57,216 nucleotides of DNA from CCY15215 sp034932145 (GCF_034932145.1 NZ_JAYGHV010000124.1:1-57216); one strand, 5' to 3'; positions 16,704-27,422 are shown, numbered from the stretch's first letter. Made by a program: numbers and translations. The notes: generated by a model from the sequence alone, not told the origin.

Positions 16704-17662
16704 AATAGTTTTTTAACGGGTTTGAGCTTTTGGTTAAGATAATAGAAAAAACTCGCAATGCGACTGACATAAATTTGCAATTCACATTGAGAAATAATAT
16801 TATCTTGTTGTAATTGTTCCCGGTATTTAATTTTATACTTTAGTGCATTATAAAGATTTCCGAAGACCGTTTTAAAGGCGATCGCAGGTTTCTCCCAATT
16901 TTTAGCCACAATCATTTTTAAAGGAAATAGAGGTAAACAAGACCCATGAATGAGAGCAAGTAAATACTCTTTTTCTAAACGTTTAGCGGGAATTTTATGA
17001 TCTAAGTGCATATTAGGATTATACCATATTTCCCAGCCTTGTTTGTACATATACAAAAGCACTTCTGCATCTTCTCCGCTTAACATTGAATTACCAACTC
17101 GACCAACAAAACTTGAAGATTGAGAGAAACAATCTTGCCAAACTTTGCGACGTACAACCAAGCCTGCACCAGGAGGTAAACTTATCACTTCAGGTCGATA
17201 TTGATTAGGTATTTCACCTCTTTCTCTAATCGCAAAAAAACCGATAATCTTGTCAATATTTAGAGGAGGATCGATCTCAAAATCTGCATGAATTTGTCCA
17301 CCATAGGCACCAGCTTGAGGATGTTCTCTCGCAAATTGGACTGCATGATATACCCAATCTAAAGCAGGAATATTATCATCATCTAGAAATCCAATTAAAT
17401 CTCCTTTTGCTTCTTGAATTGCCCGTTCTCGCGCAAAAGCTAATCCTTGTTGAGCCTCAAAAAAATATTCTAAGGAAACTAAATTTCCCCAGTCTTTTTG
17501 ATACTGTTGCACAATTTTACCAGTTTCATCACGACTGTTATTATCAATAATGATAACTTCCCAAGCAATTTCTTCTGTTTTGATTTGGCTGCGTAAACGG
17601 TCTAAAACTAAAGGGAGACGATTCTCACCATTATAGGTAGGAATTGCGATTGTAATATCCAT
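16700..17662 (-). CDS. hpsE: hormogonium polysaccharide glycosyltransferase HpsE-like (GT2)
   Basis: 320 residues starting MDITIAIPTYNGENRLPLVL, which matches the HpsE type as I know it. The GT-A motifs IIDNNSRDET and GFLDDDNIP are present, then GEDAEVLLYMYKQGWEIWYNP. In Nostoc punctiforme, hpsE-G encode glycosyltransferases needed for the polysaccharide secreted during hormogonium gliding. Here the gene is inverted relative to hpsA-D and separated from hpsA by a methyltransferase gene and 680 bases of repeats. The symbol is by resemblance plus position near hpsA-D. Confidence 0.75.
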   Translation of the reverse strand: MDITIAIPTYNGENRLPLVLDRLRSQIKTEEIAWEVIIIDNNSRDETGKIVQQYQKDWGNLVSLEYFFEAQQGLAFARERAIQEAKGDLIGFLDDDNIPALDWVYHAVQFAREHPQAGAYGGQIHADFEIDPPLNIDKIIGFFAIRERGEIPNQYRPEVISLPPGAGLVVRRKVWQDCFSQSSSFVGRVGNSMLSGEDAEVLLYMYKQGWEIWYNPNMHLDHKIPAKRLEKEYLLALIHGSCLPLFPLKMIVAKNWEKPAIAFKTVFGNLYNALKYKIKYREQLQQDNIISQCELQIYVSRIASFFYYLNQKLKPVKKLF

Positions 17663-17707
17663 AATATATTTCGGATCGATCGATTCCCGATCTATTAAAT
17701 ATTTACC

Positions 17708-18370
17708 TTATTTTTGAGCAACAATCCAAGTCACAATCGGCCAATCCTTGCGATTTTTCATGGCTAACTTATAGAGGGGATGCCAAGATGATTCTGGGAT
17801 AGGTTCAAATCTCAAACCAATAGACTCGATCGCCCAAATATATTTATTGCCCCAACCATCGACATCAATTATTTTTGAGAACTTATGGCATAGTAAATTT
17901 AACGCATCAGGAGTAAATCGCCAGAAATCTCCAGGTTCTTTATGAATGGGATTGATAAAACAAGTCGTATGAATAGCAATTCCTCCAGGCTTTAAAATAC
18001 GATAACTTTCATCGATCGCAATTTGTGGGTTGCCTTCAATATGCTCTAAAACTTGATCGCTACAGACAAAATCAAACTCATTATCTGCAAACGGTAAAGC
18101 TAAAATATTATATTCAGGATAATTAGCTTCGACAATTTGTGCAGTCTCAAAATTTAAGATTTCACAAAATCCTCGAGAATTACCGATCGCCAGAATTTTG
18201 CCCTCTCGCTTCAGCCCTGCGGTAACGTTTTGCAGGTGCTTGTACATATAGAATCGAGTAATATGCGCTCCGCGTTTTTGTCCGAGGGAGGAAACTTTAA
18301 CGACCCCCCGTAGGATTGATTTTAGAGTCTCAGAGAGTACATTCATAAAATGATTAAAGAACGCCAACAC
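17708..18370 (-). CDS. class I methyltransferase-like protein
   Basis: Up to 220 residues. A SAM-type fold is suggested by GKILAIGNSRGF (a degenerate motif I), FDFVCSDQVLEHIEG and YRILKPGGIAIHTTCF. The Gly-rich loop departs from the usual GxGxG, so catalysis is not certain. The start is unclear: GTG at 18370 has GAGG touching it, while ATG at 18346 (MNVLSETLK) has no clear site. It lies 45 bases upstream of hpsE on the same strand, so the two are probably co-transcribed and act on the same glycan. Confidence 0.72.
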   Translation of the reverse strand: MLAFFNHFMNVLSETLKSILRGVVKVSSLGQKRGAHITRFYMYKHLQNVTAGLKREGKILAIGNSRGFCEILNFETAQIVEANYPEYNILALPFADNEFDFVCSDQVLEHIEGNPQIAIDESYRILKPGGIAIHTTCFINPIHKEPGDFWRFTPDALNLLCHKFSKIIDVDGWGNKYIWAIESIGLRFEPIPESSWHPLYKLAMKNRKDWPIVTWIVAQK

Positions 18371-19049
18371 CTCGATAATCTTAACAGAATGCGATCGCCC
18401 CCCTCCTTATCTTTGACCCTTGAAGGCGATCGCAATTCAATAATATTTCGCCCCCTGGCCCCCCAAAATTGGGGGAAAGTCCCCCAAATTCCAGACAAAT
18501 AACCCGTAATATCCGCGATCGCTTTCCTTGGGCAAATGGGTACTCTAGGGATAAGTGGGCGTGGATATTACCTCGGCTGCTGCAAAAGAGAATATTTTTT
18601 GCTTTCTGAGAGAAAAAATTATTTTATTATGCGGAAATCTCTAAAATGGCGTTGAAGTCACTCCCACCCATTGCTATATAAACGAGCAAAGTTAGGATAT
18701 TAATAGGACTTACGCAGCCAGGGAGCGAGACGCTCCCACTCCCGTATTCTATTGTTATGGTAGTGCGGGCATCTTGCCCGCTAATGTGTAAGCCCTAATT
18801 CCCGCTAATGTGTAAGCCCTAATTAAGTACATCCCCTTAGCGTATTTTTCCGGAGAAATCCCCAAACATCCTCGCAAAAAGAACTTTATTCAAGTTCAAA
18901 AATGCGGACTTTACGGTTGACAAGGGAATCAGTCCATCCCTCAGCCTAAAAAGTGAGCTATATTTTTTGAAATTATTTAGATATTACCAGTCTTATTTGG
19001 TTCTTCCTCTTGCTCAAATCCTTAGTGTTAATTGTGTCTACAAGTCGCC
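18371..19049. other. 680-base repeat-rich region upstream of hpsA
   Basis: No gene is seen. It contains HIP1 sites, a C/G-tract hairpin (CCCCC...AAAATT...GGGGG near 18460-18485), a MITE-like element with a duplicated end (18704-18824), and AT-rich DNA just before hpsA that should hold its promoter. I could not assign promoter boxes with confidence. Confidence 0.5.
18704..18824 (-). repeat. MITE-like element, copy 1, with duplicated terminal unit
   Basis: Begins TAGGACTTACGCA and ends near TGTGTAAGCCCTA, its imperfect inverted copy. The inside carries two hairpin words, GGGAGCGAGACGCTCCC and GCGGGCATCTTGCCCGC. The terminal 24 bases (18777-18800) are exactly repeated at 18801-18824. Copies 2 and 3 (29092 and 51841) are in the opposite orientation. 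Confidence 0.85.
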
Positions 19050-22000
19050 ATGTCAATTCTCAAACGAATCGTTAAAAGTTTTCAAGTTCTACTGCAAGAA
19101 CTCCTGTTATTACCTCTCAGATTAAACCGTTGGCTGAGTCGGCAGTTTTTGCGTTCTCCTCGTAATGCCTCTCAAGCTGGTTTTATTCTGCCCACGGTAG
19201 TGATGGTGATTTTAGTAGTAACACTATTAACAACCACTATTGTCTTTCGTTCCTTCGATCGCGCTAAAAATGCCAGTAACGTGCGGGTAAACCAAGTGGT
19301 GCTTAATGCCGCACTCCCGGCGATCGAACGGGCGAAAAAGAAAATTGATGCTGTTTTTGCCGATCCGACTCTCCCCCAAGGAACCCCGGCAGATACGGCA
19401 CTCCTCAACGCTTTTAACGATTCGCAATATGATTTGGGAGACGAAGTTCGCTTGCGATTGGCGGCAGATATTAGCGGTAATAATGCTATTGAAACAAGAT
19501 ATGATAATGCGAATGCAAGCGTCAGCCCGACACGAGATGAAGTCATGACGACTGCATGGCGCTTTCCCGTGGATACCGATAACAATGGGAAATTTGATAG
19601 TTTTACTCTTTATGGTATTTACTTTCGATCCCCCAGTAGCGGGGACGATCGCCCCAGGTCTGAAATTGAAGCGAGAACCCCTCCCCAAGATGACAGCGCT
19701 ACGAGTCAGGCTTGTGCCGTAGCTTTAGGGACTAGCGCTAGTTTAACAGGGTCAGATGGCTGGTATAAGGTCGGTGGCAAACTGAAAAAAGGGTTTTATG
19801 TTTATACCTTAACGGTTCCGATTGTGGAAGTAACCGGTAATATTTTGCCCAGTGGTGGAGATTATAGTGCCGCAAATTTATATGAAGTTTATGCCGGTAA
19901 TCGAGGTTTTAGCGCGATCGAATATCAGCAAGATCGCAGCCGCATTCCTCTCGGTAATAATGCCGTTGTTTATGAAGATGACTTAGAAATCTTTACCGGT
20001 TCTACCCAATTGAACCTGAATGGCCGCATCATTGCTAATAGTAATTTTCACTCAGGACGAGGCAGTGGTCCTGTTGGTTTATATCAAGTCAGCAGCGATG
20101 AATCCTGCTTCTACGAAACTGAAAACGGCAAGATTTTTGTCGGGGGTAATGTTTCCAATGGTGTTGTCGGCAGCACTGCTAGTCAGAATGATATTAATGT
20201 CGATCTTTATACAGAGGGAGCCGATCCTGGCTCTCAAAAAATTAATAACACGGAAAAATCCACCAATCAGAATGCGAGTTTAGTCGCCTACAATACTCAA
20301 GCATACGAAGAACGCATTGCTTTTTTGGTTCAGGCGGCGATCGCCCAGGTAGGAACGCCTCCCGAAGCAGTGACAAAAGAAGTTGACAATCGTTTGGCTG
20401 AACCGGGTAACACGAAAACACAAGCTGAATTGCTTGAAGAAGAATATCAAACATGGTTCAGGGAAAGAACTCGGCGAGTTCCCTTTTCTGAAGTTCCTTT
20501 TGGGGATTCTGGGATAGGCAATAAAACAGTTGGTAATGTTCTCACAGCTAACAATACTGATTTTCTCCGTCCTATCGACGAATGGCACTATCCCGTTAAT
20601 CAAAATAATGGAAAAACCAGTACAATTCCTGGTTTGGCGTTGAAATCGAATAAACTAGACGCAACTAATCCCGATGAACTGGGCGCTTCAGAACTACAAA
20701 TCGGCGATCGCGTTTTGGTAGGCAATAATTTACCGGAAAAATGGTTCGATCCGACTACAGGTAGTTTTGCCACAGAGGAAAGCCAACAATTAATCAATGG
20801 CGAAAACTGGACGGGAACCAACGTACAACGCTATCGCCAAACTCGTATTAGCGCCCTCGCCGATCTGGGGGATATCAGCCGAGATGGATTCTGGGAAAAA
20901 GCGGCGGCGAAACTCCCTGAAAATACTTTAGATGGTTATGGAGGGCTGCGGGTTGTGACGGGGGCGGGAATATATTTACCTTTGGATATTAATCTGGGGC
21001 AAATCACTAACTTAGACCTCAATAATCCCATTAATAACACCGTTTCTCGCGTGATTTGGCCGGATACGATGCCCGTGATACCTTACACGGCGAATCATAC
21101 AACCTACAGCACAACAGCGACTAACCCAGATTGGTTAAGGAATGCAGAAGATACAAACAGTAACAGCAACCCAGATTTTCTTGATGATGAAAGCGGCGAT
21201 CCTCGTCCTTTCCTAAGAATGCGGGCGACGGCGGTTTATCACTATACCAAAGATGATGATGGCAGCGAAGATACTCCCGCTCCTCCCATTGCTTGTATCA
21301 GTAGTTTTTATGACCCCACAGATAGTACAACGGCACAAAATCGAAGCGGACTGACGAGTATTAGCGGCGATTTGGCTTGGGAAAATCCCCCCAATTTGAC
21401 TCGAACACTTGTAACGGGAAGTACCCCCAACTCGAATAATGGGATTACTTATAGTCCTCCCCAAAGTATTGACACGGGTTTGGCAAACAATAATATTCTG
21501 CGCTATCAAGCGGAATTGGTTTATCCGAACGGACGTTTAGTTAATCCGCAACTCGCCCAAGCCTTAATCAAGCTGGCTGGTGGTGGAATTAGCAATCTTT
21601 CCAACTCCGATCGCGCTGCTATTGATTCAGCACTCTGTGCCTTACAGATTTTAGCCAGTGATGGAGTCAGCGTCCCCGGGTTTGGGGCAATCTCACCCTC
21701 AACGAGTCTACCAGGGGGTTATACCATCCCTCATGGCACGATTCAAGAGGTCGCTTTCCTCGACGGTCGGGAAATTAAAGCCATTGAAGGAAATGCCAAT
21801 ACTTGCGGCTTTACCCGAGGTGACAGTTGCCTCGATAGCAGTGGCACCAATCCTAGTCAAGATAACAGTTACGATCGCCAGCCGTCCACTACTGGACGCT
21901 CTGCGGATACAACTAATTTTGATAATAATGTCAAATATCGCATCTCTCAATATGACCTAGCGATAGAAATGCGTCAGCCTTTGGAAGTTCGCGCTACGGC

Positions 22001-25000
22001 GATCGATCTCGATATCTTGCGACGACAAACAACACCAGCATCAACGAATGGACCCGATCCAGAATATCTCTTTCCTGATAGTGGTGTAATCTATGCCTCG
22101 CGAGATGATGCCTTACCCGATGCCAGCGATCGCCCTGCCGATCCACAGCAAGCGGGATATACAACGCTTTACAACCAAGAACTTGACAAGTTTGAGAAAG
22201 TCAGTGCCACGGACTTCTGGCTCGATCCCACCCGCCGCCCGAATGGAATTATGCTTATTAATGGCAGTTCCCTCGGTCGTAACAATAATAACGATTTCCG
22301 AGAAGAAGAAAAGGGCTTAATTTTTGTTTCCAATAACCCTTTGTATATCAGGGCTGGAGATCCGGGTGATGGTACGCCAGGATTTAACCTGCACACCGGG
22401 GGAAGTGGCGAAGAATTTGACGAGAAAAGAAGTACCGATTGGGGTAATTTCTACACTCGGTCTGCTGGGACAAACGGCTCGGGATTCAATGATAATTTTG
22501 CCTGTCGGACCAACGACGATCGCCTTCCACCCGACAAATGTTTGACTGGCGATCTATGGCGACAAGCAACAATTTTGTCAGATACCATCACATTACTAAC
22601 CCATGATTTCCGCTTCGGTTTCCGCAGCGATGGGGATTTCGATCTGCGAAATAACCAAACTGATAACCTTTTCCGGAATATCACCACCAGTACCCTCACT
22701 CCCGATCCGGCGAATACCAATATCCTTGTTAAATCCAGTCAAGACATCGACAAGGCTCGTCGAGAGAATGGATTTTGGGATAATACTTTCGTCACCAATG
22801 GACTATCGAGCAATAATGCAACAGCTTTTGGGACAAGTACGGGGTACACCGATTTCAACTACGCGGAACCCAATCAAACCGCTTTAGGTAGTTCTTATTT
22901 CAATAATGGCGTACTACCCATTCAGCGACGGAAAGATGCACCGGAATATGTGATGGAAATCTGTCGGAAATTGCCTGTTTCTGAATGTACGCCGAAAGAT
23001 TGGGTCGTTGGCTACAATTTTATCAGCAATAGTCTTCTCACTGACAATTTCTCAGAAGAACAACTGAAAGTTTTTGTTGTCCCGCACTTAAGATCACCTT
23101 TTACTGCTTCCAACATTACCGTTGACATTAATGGGGATGGAGTCTTCGACGATCCAACTTTAAACTTGATAGAAAGCGAAATTACTGCTGAAGAATTATT
23201 ACGCATTAAGGAGGCTCTAGATAAAACTACTGGATCGCCGTGGAATGAGATGGCAGCAAACCGACTAGGTGCAGGTACAACCGTCGAACCTCCATTCCAA
23301 ACTCAAGACCAACATTATCCCCGTCGTGTTGCCTTCAAGCGAAATTACGGCAATATGGTGCTGACTTCTTTCAATAATCAATTACAACCCATTCCTTTAG
23401 GAATGAACAGCAGCAATACAGTTCAAACTTTTCCTTACGATGGATCGATAAATCCCGCCAATGGCACAAAAGTGCCGCGAACGACGAATAACTCCCTCTG
23501 GTTCAGAGGTTCAAATGATAATGAAGGACAACTTTGGAGTAGTCACGATTATACGAGTACTAATCGCTGGCTCTCTTATGAACAGCCTTTTGCCGAGCCT
23601 AGTGGTACTGCTGCACAACAACGCACGGCTTACATTGCCGGATATCAAGGCGAACAGGACGATTGGCTCTTACCGGATTTTGCCACGAGTGCAAGGAATC
23701 TTACAATTCCAGCAGTTCTGAATGTAAAGAATCGGTTTAATGGTTCTGTTCCATCAAGTCCTATTAACAATAGTGATTTTCCTACTGACTACGCGGTTTG
23801 CATTCAAGGGAGTGCCGGGAATGGCGCTACCAGTCCTCCTGCTAATCTAGTTAGCATCAATGCAATTAGTGGAACTTGTCCAAGTGGAGTCGGTACAGCA
23901 ATTAACACTACGGTATCTGACTTGAGAAGTGTACCTTTTCCTGCCCCTCCAGGTAATAATCCACCACTTGCAATTACAGGCACACCATCCATACCCAGTG
24001 GTGTCAACAGAATCACAACAGGTTCGCTTGCGTTACCTCGACTAACCGACAGCCCAAGCAGTATAAACAGTTCGGTTTATGTTTACCATTTCAGTACGAC
24101 AAGCAGTAGCCCGACTGCCCCAACATATATTGCTGAAAACCCAAACCCAACGGTAGTTAACCCAACACCTTTTACAACATTTAACTATCTTGGCTCTAAT
24201 GATCCGCTAAACCCCGCTCAAATCACCTTAAAGGGCGACCAAGATACAATCTTCATCTTTGAACCCCAAGGAGGTCCCCCTTTACCAGTAAATAATCTGC
24301 CCCATCCATTATTGTTCCAAAACGTCAGACTGATTTTAGATGGAGTTAATCCCAACAATATTTTCTGGGTTTCGGAAGCCGGTATGATTTTTTCCGGAGA
24401 GAACCGTCTTGCAGGAAATTTTGTCGCTCTCAATACTGCCCCCTTACTATTCGATTTTGTCGATCAAAATATTCCTCAAAAACAAACTGAGTACCAAATA
24501 CCTTATTTTGTTGATACGGGTATAACACAGAGATTAGATTACACCTTTGTTGCAAGTGCTTTCCCGTTCACAGAACCTCAGATCAACGCAGATCCTCTGT
24601 CCACTGGTAAGCCGTTTCAAACCATAATTGATGGCGGTCGCTTTCTAGGCTTCAATGGCAGTGGGTTAATTGACACAACAGTAAGTCCATCGGTTGTTCT
24701 CTACAATGAATTCAATACAGTTGCTCGAAGTGAACTCAATATTGAAGATCAAGAACTAATCTTCAACGCCATCACCACCTCCCACCAACCTCTCCTCGTC
24801 CCCGTCCTACAACTGAGCATTCCTAAAGAAACAAATCGGACTCCCATCAACTACAACGTAAACACCCGACGGAATCATCTTGTTGCTTCTAACTGGTTGC
24901 AGAAAGCAAGAGATACCAATGCGAATGCGGAAGATGGCACATTTAACTTCGTTATGGCAACAGGAGACAGTCCTTCCCGCTATCGTTCCGGTAATCCACT

Positions 25001-25487
25001 GGTTCTCGAGTCGAATGGTTCCTTCGGTAATCTAACGCGACTTCTGGAAAACTGGTATGACCAAAAACCAATCACCATTCTCGGTTCCTTCATCCAACTC
25101 AAACGCAGCACCTATGCAACCGCCCCTTATTGGCAACTCCTGCACGATAATGCAGGTTTCGAGATCGCCAATAATTCCGGTAGCTTCTTTGGCTATCCCC
25201 AAATCTACAGCCTGAACGTCAAGCGGAATAACATTTACGAGGCACCGACTCGGAACTGGGGTTTTGATGTTGGTATTCTTTCTCAACTGCCTGACCTCTT
25301 CTCCCAACGCTTTACCCTGCCTCCCACAGACGATCCCAACGAATACTATCGCGAAGTTAGCCGCGACGATGATTGGATTCAAAACCTACTCTGTGGCACC
25401 TTCAGCAATACCAACGGCCAAAAAATCGGAGGAAAACAACCCGTCAACACTAATTATCGCCCGAGTAGCTGCCCAGAAAATCCCTAA
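19050..25487 (+). CDS. hpsA: hormogonium polysaccharide biosynthesis protein HpsA, giant form
   Basis: About 2145 residues. A basic N-terminus is followed by a pilin-like segment, SQAGFILPTVVMVILVV, with a prepilin-peptidase-like Gly44/Phe45 junction but Thr at +5 instead of Glu. FRSFDRAKNASNVRVNQ follows, typical of HpsA. The long remainder is Asn/Thr/Ser-rich, probably extracellular beta structure, with calcium-loop-like motifs near residues 175 (DTDNNGKFD), 701 (DTNSNSNPD) and 1359 (DINGDGVFDD). ATG at 19050 is preferred over TTG at 19032. HpsA is required for hormogonium gliding and polysaccharide secretion in Nostoc. It heads the hpsABCD operon (31-base gap to hpsB). Confidence 0.9.
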   Translation: MSILKRIVKSFQVLLQELLLLPLRLNRWLSRQFLRSPRNASQAGFILPTVVMVILVVTLLTTTIVFRSFDRAKNASNVRVNQVVLNAALPAIERAKKKIDAVFADPTLPQGTPADTALLNAFNDSQYDLGDEVRLRLAADISGNNAIETRYDNANASVSPTRDEVMTTAWRFPVDTDNNGKFDSFTLYGIYFRSPSSGDDRPRSEIEARTPPQDDSATSQACAVALGTSASLTGSDGWYKVGGKLKKGFYVYTLTVPIVEVTGNILPSGGDYSAANLYEVYAGNRGFSAIEYQQDRSRIPLGNNAVVYEDDLEIFTGSTQLNLNGRIIANSNFHSGRGSGPVGLYQVSSDESCFYETENGKIFVGGNVSNGVVGSTASQNDINVDLYTEGADPGSQKINNTEKSTNQNASLVAYNTQAYEERIAFLVQAAIAQVGTPPEAVTKEVDNRLAEPGNTKTQAELLEEEYQTWFRERTRRVPFSEVPFGDSGIGNKTVGNVLTANNTDFLRPIDEWHYPVNQNNGKTSTIPGLALKSNKLDATNPDELGASELQIGDRVLVGNNLPEKWFDPTTGSFATEESQQLINGENWTGTNVQRYRQTRISALADLGDISRDGFWEKAAAKLPENTLDGYGGLRVVTGAGIYLPLDINLGQITNLDLNNPINNTVSRVIWPDTMPVIPYTANHTTYSTTATNPDWLRNAEDTNSNSNPDFLDDESGDPRPFLRMRATAVYHYTKDDDGSEDTPAPPIACISSFYDPTDSTTAQNRSGLTSISGDLAWENPPNLTRTLVTGSTPNSNNGITYSPPQSIDTGLANNNILRYQAELVYPNGRLVNPQLAQALIKLAGGGISNLSNSDRAAIDSALCALQILASDGVSVPGFGAISPSTSLPGGYTIPHGTIQEVAFLDGREIKAIEGNANTCGFTRGDSCLDSSGTNPSQDNSYDRQPSTTGRSADTTNFDNNVKYRISQYDLAIEMRQPLEVRATAIDLDILRRQTTPASTNGPDPEYLFPDSGVIYASRDDALPDASDRPADPQQAGYTTLYNQELDKFEKVSATDFWLDPTRRPNGIMLINGSSLGRNNNNDFREEEKGLIFVSNNPLYIRAGDPGDGTPGFNLHTGGSGEEFDEKRSTDWGNFYTRSAGTNGSGFNDNFACRTNDDRLPPDKCLTGDLWRQATILSDTITLLTHDFRFGFRSDGDFDLRNNQTDNLFRNITTSTLTPDPANTNILVKSSQDIDKARRENGFWDNTFVTNGLSSNNATAFGTSTGYTDFNYAEPNQTALGSSYFNNGVLPIQRRKDAPEYVMEICRKLPVSECTPKDWVVGYNFISNSLLTDNFSEEQLKVFVVPHLRSPFTASNITVDINGDGVFDDPTLNLIESEITAEELLRIKEALDKTTGSPWNEMAANRLGAGTTVEPPFQTQDQHYPRRVAFKRNYGNMVLTSFNNQLQPIPLGMNSSNTVQTFPYDGSINPANGTKVPRTTNNSLWFRGSNDNEGQLWSSHDYTSTNRWLSYEQPFAEPSGTAAQQRTAYIAGYQGEQDDWLLPDFATSARNLTIPAVLNVKNRFNGSVPSSPINNSDFPTDYAVCIQGSAGNGATSPPANLVSINAISGTCPSGVGTAINTTVSDLRSVPFPAPPGNNPPLAITGTPSIPSGVNRITTGSLALPRLTDSPSSINSSVYVYHFSTTSSSPTAPTYIAENPNPTVVNPTPFTTFNYLGSNDPLNPAQITLKGDQDTIFIFEPQGGPPLPVNNLPHPLLFQNVRLILDGVNPNNIFWVSEAGMIFSGENRLAGNFVALNTAPLLFDFVDQNIPQKQTEYQIPYFVDTGITQRLDYTFVASAFPFTEPQINADPLSTGKPFQTIIDGGRFLGFNGSGLIDTTVSPSVVLYNEFNTVARSELNIEDQELIFNAITTSHQPLLVPVLQLSIPKETNRTPINYNVNTRRNHLVASNWLQKARDTNANAEDGTFNFVMATGDSPSRYRSGNPLVLESNGSFGNLTRLLENWYDQKPITILGSFIQLKRSTYATAPYWQLLHDNAGFEIANNSGSFFGYPQIYSLNVKRNNIYEAPTRNWGFDVGILSQLPDLFSQRFTLPPTDDPNEYYREVSRDDDWIQNLLCGTFSNTNGQKIGGKQPVNTNYRPSSCPENP

Positions 25488-25518
25488 GTTTGCCCGATCG
25501 CCATTCCCTTAAAAAACC

Positions 25519-26235
25519 ATGAAAACCAAACCTCCTCTCATTCCCCGCGCCAACAGTGAAGCCGGCTTCACCATTATCGAATCTCTCCTGGCTGTTATCG
25601 TCGTCGGCATCTTGATCGTGGCGATCGGCCCCGTTATCGCCCTCTCCGCCGCCACGCGGATACAAGCGAGGCGAGTAGACTGGGCAACCCAAGCCGCCCG
25701 AGCCTACCTCGACGGGGTTCGCAGTGATACGATCGCCCCACCTCCCATACAAACCATAGGCGATCGTAAAAAAAATAAATACATCGAAAAGTTAAAAGAT
25801 ATTGCTGCACCCACCGCCGGTTCTCTCACTTGCGAAGTTCGTAGCTCGAGAAAAAAAAATAACGGTGATGATGTTCCTTATACCGAGAAAGAAAGTGGCT
25901 ACTGTACTACACCAACATCGGGACAATACGCCTTGTATTGTGTGGACGGAAATAACGATGGGGTTTGTACAAAGGATAACCTGAAAGATTTTGTCATTCA
26001 GGCTTCTGGGGTGCAAAATGACTCCACAACTGCCAACGCAAAACGGGGCTATTTCTTAGGCATTCGCGTCTATCGCGCCGATGGTTTTGCCGACTCAGTG
26101 GCTTTGAAAACCGACGAACAGGCTAAAACATTTTCGGGTGGTTTAGGCGATCGTAAAGCCCCAGTTCTCATCACCATCACCGAAATTATTGGTTCCGATA
26201 CCACCTATCAAAACTTAAAAAATCAATTCCAATAA
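25519..26235 (+). CDS. hpsB: pseudopilin HpsB-like
   Basis: 238 residues with a type IV prepilin signal: short basic leader, then Gly16/Phe17 and Glu21 (AGFTIIESLLAVIVVGILIV). The globular part has four Cys and a DGNNDGVCTKD loop reminiscent of a calcium-binding site. It lies 31 bases after hpsA and ahead of two more pseudopilins. In Nostoc, HpsB-D are thought to form a pilus-like apparatus for polysaccharide export; this role is taken from that work. Confidence 0.85.
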   Translation: MKTKPPLIPRANSEAGFTIIESLLAVIVVGILIVAIGPVIALSAATRIQARRVDWATQAARAYLDGVRSDTIAPPPIQTIGDRKKNKYIEKLKDIAAPTAGSLTCEVRSSRKKNNGDDVPYTEKESGYCTTPTSGQYALYCVDGNNDGVCTKDNLKDFVIQASGVQNDSTTANAKRGYFLGIRVYRADGFADSVALKTDEQAKTFSGGLGDRKAPVLITITEIIGSDTTYQNLKNQFQ

Positions 26236-26312
26236 TTTGAATATTTTGCATTTCCATCAATTTTCGGAATAATAATCTGGCAGTAATATTGCACTTTTTC
26301 TTCGGGAAAATT

Positions 26313-27401
26313 ATGTTTAAGAAAAACACTCAAAACCCAAAATATTTAACACAGTTAAAATTCTTTCTGCTGACCCAACTCCCCAGCCCAAGGAAAAAAA
26401 TATCAAGCCAAGGTTTTACCCTCATCGAACTCTTGGTAGCGATGATCATCGCCGTTCTCGTTATTAGTCCCCTATTAGGATTAGCCGTAAACCTACTACA
26501 AACCGATCGCCAAGAACAAGCAAAAGCCACGTCAGAAGACGAACTGCAATCAGCAGCAGATTTTATGGCACGAGACTTGAAACAAGCTGTTTATATTTAC
26601 GACGCGGCTGCCTTAGAAACCAATAATAGCACTACAGCAAGTTCATCGGGCATCAAAAATCAACTTCCTCCTATAACCGGTGGGCTTTCCGGTTGTGTTG
26701 ATGAAACTAACTGTCAGCCGATTTTAGTCTTTTGGAAACGCAAACCTTTTAAAGAGGTTATACCTAAAGATAATGTAGCGAACTGTGATGGAAATAATGC
26801 AAATAAATGTGACGATACTTTTGTCTTTGCCCTTGTTGCTTATTACTTAATTAAAAATAATGATGCTACGAGTGCAGCTTGGTCAAACAGTGCCAGAATT
26901 GCCAGATTTGAAATTGCTAATGGGGTTGTCGATCCCGATGATACGAGTGATTTTCTTGTCGATCCCAGTAAGGGATTTGCGATGTTTGATTTGAGTTTAG
27001 GTGGTTCAGACTTGGCAGGAAAAATGAATCGCTGGACTAAAAAAACTGGTGAAAATTATACTGCTAACTCCATGCAGGTATTAATTGATTACGTCGATCA
27101 AACACCTGCTAATCAAGCCGCCCCAAATGTACCACCCGCAAAACAAACTTGTCCAACAGACCAAGATGCAAATAGCCAGCCAGCTTGGTCCCAGAGTCCT
27201 GAAACTGCTCCAGCAGAGTTTCCTAATAGTTTTTATGCTTGTATTAATAATCGAGATAGTGCCGTAATTATTTATTTGCGAGGTAATGCTTTAGCCCGAA
27301 TTCGTTCTGAAAACAATCCTCCCACATATAGCGATAATAACTCCTCTTATTTTCCCAGCACAAAAACCGAAGTAAAGTCAATTGGCGCATTAGTTCAATA
27401 A
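26313..27401 (+). CDS. hpsC: pseudopilin HpsC-like
   Basis: 362 residues. A longer than usual leader (34 residues) ends in SSQGFTLIELLVAMIIAVL, with cleavage expected after Gly34 and Glu39 at +5. The large C-terminal domain is Asn/Asp-rich with several Cys. It is bigger than ordinary minor pilins, as is normal for HpsC. ATG at 26313 is chosen over the upstream TTG at 26289 because GGGAAA lies just before it. It is the third gene of the hps operon. Confidence 0.83.
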   Translation: MFKKNTQNPKYLTQLKFFLLTQLPSPRKKISSQGFTLIELLVAMIIAVLVISPLLGLAVNLLQTDRQEQAKATSEDELQSAADFMARDLKQAVYIYDAAALETNNSTTASSSGIKNQLPPITGGLSGCVDETNCQPILVFWKRKPFKEVIPKDNVANCDGNNANKCDDTFVFALVAYYLIKNNDATSAAWSNSARIARFEIANGVVDPDDTSDFLVDPSKGFAMFDLSLGGSDLAGKMNRWTKKTGENYTANSMQVLIDYVDQTPANQAAPNVPPAKQTCPTDQDANSQPAWSQSPETAPAEFPNSFYACINNRDSAVIIYLRGNALARIRSENNPPTYSDNNSSYFPSTKTEVKSIGALVQ

Positions 27402-27422
27402 ACAAAATCAGGAGAAATAGTC

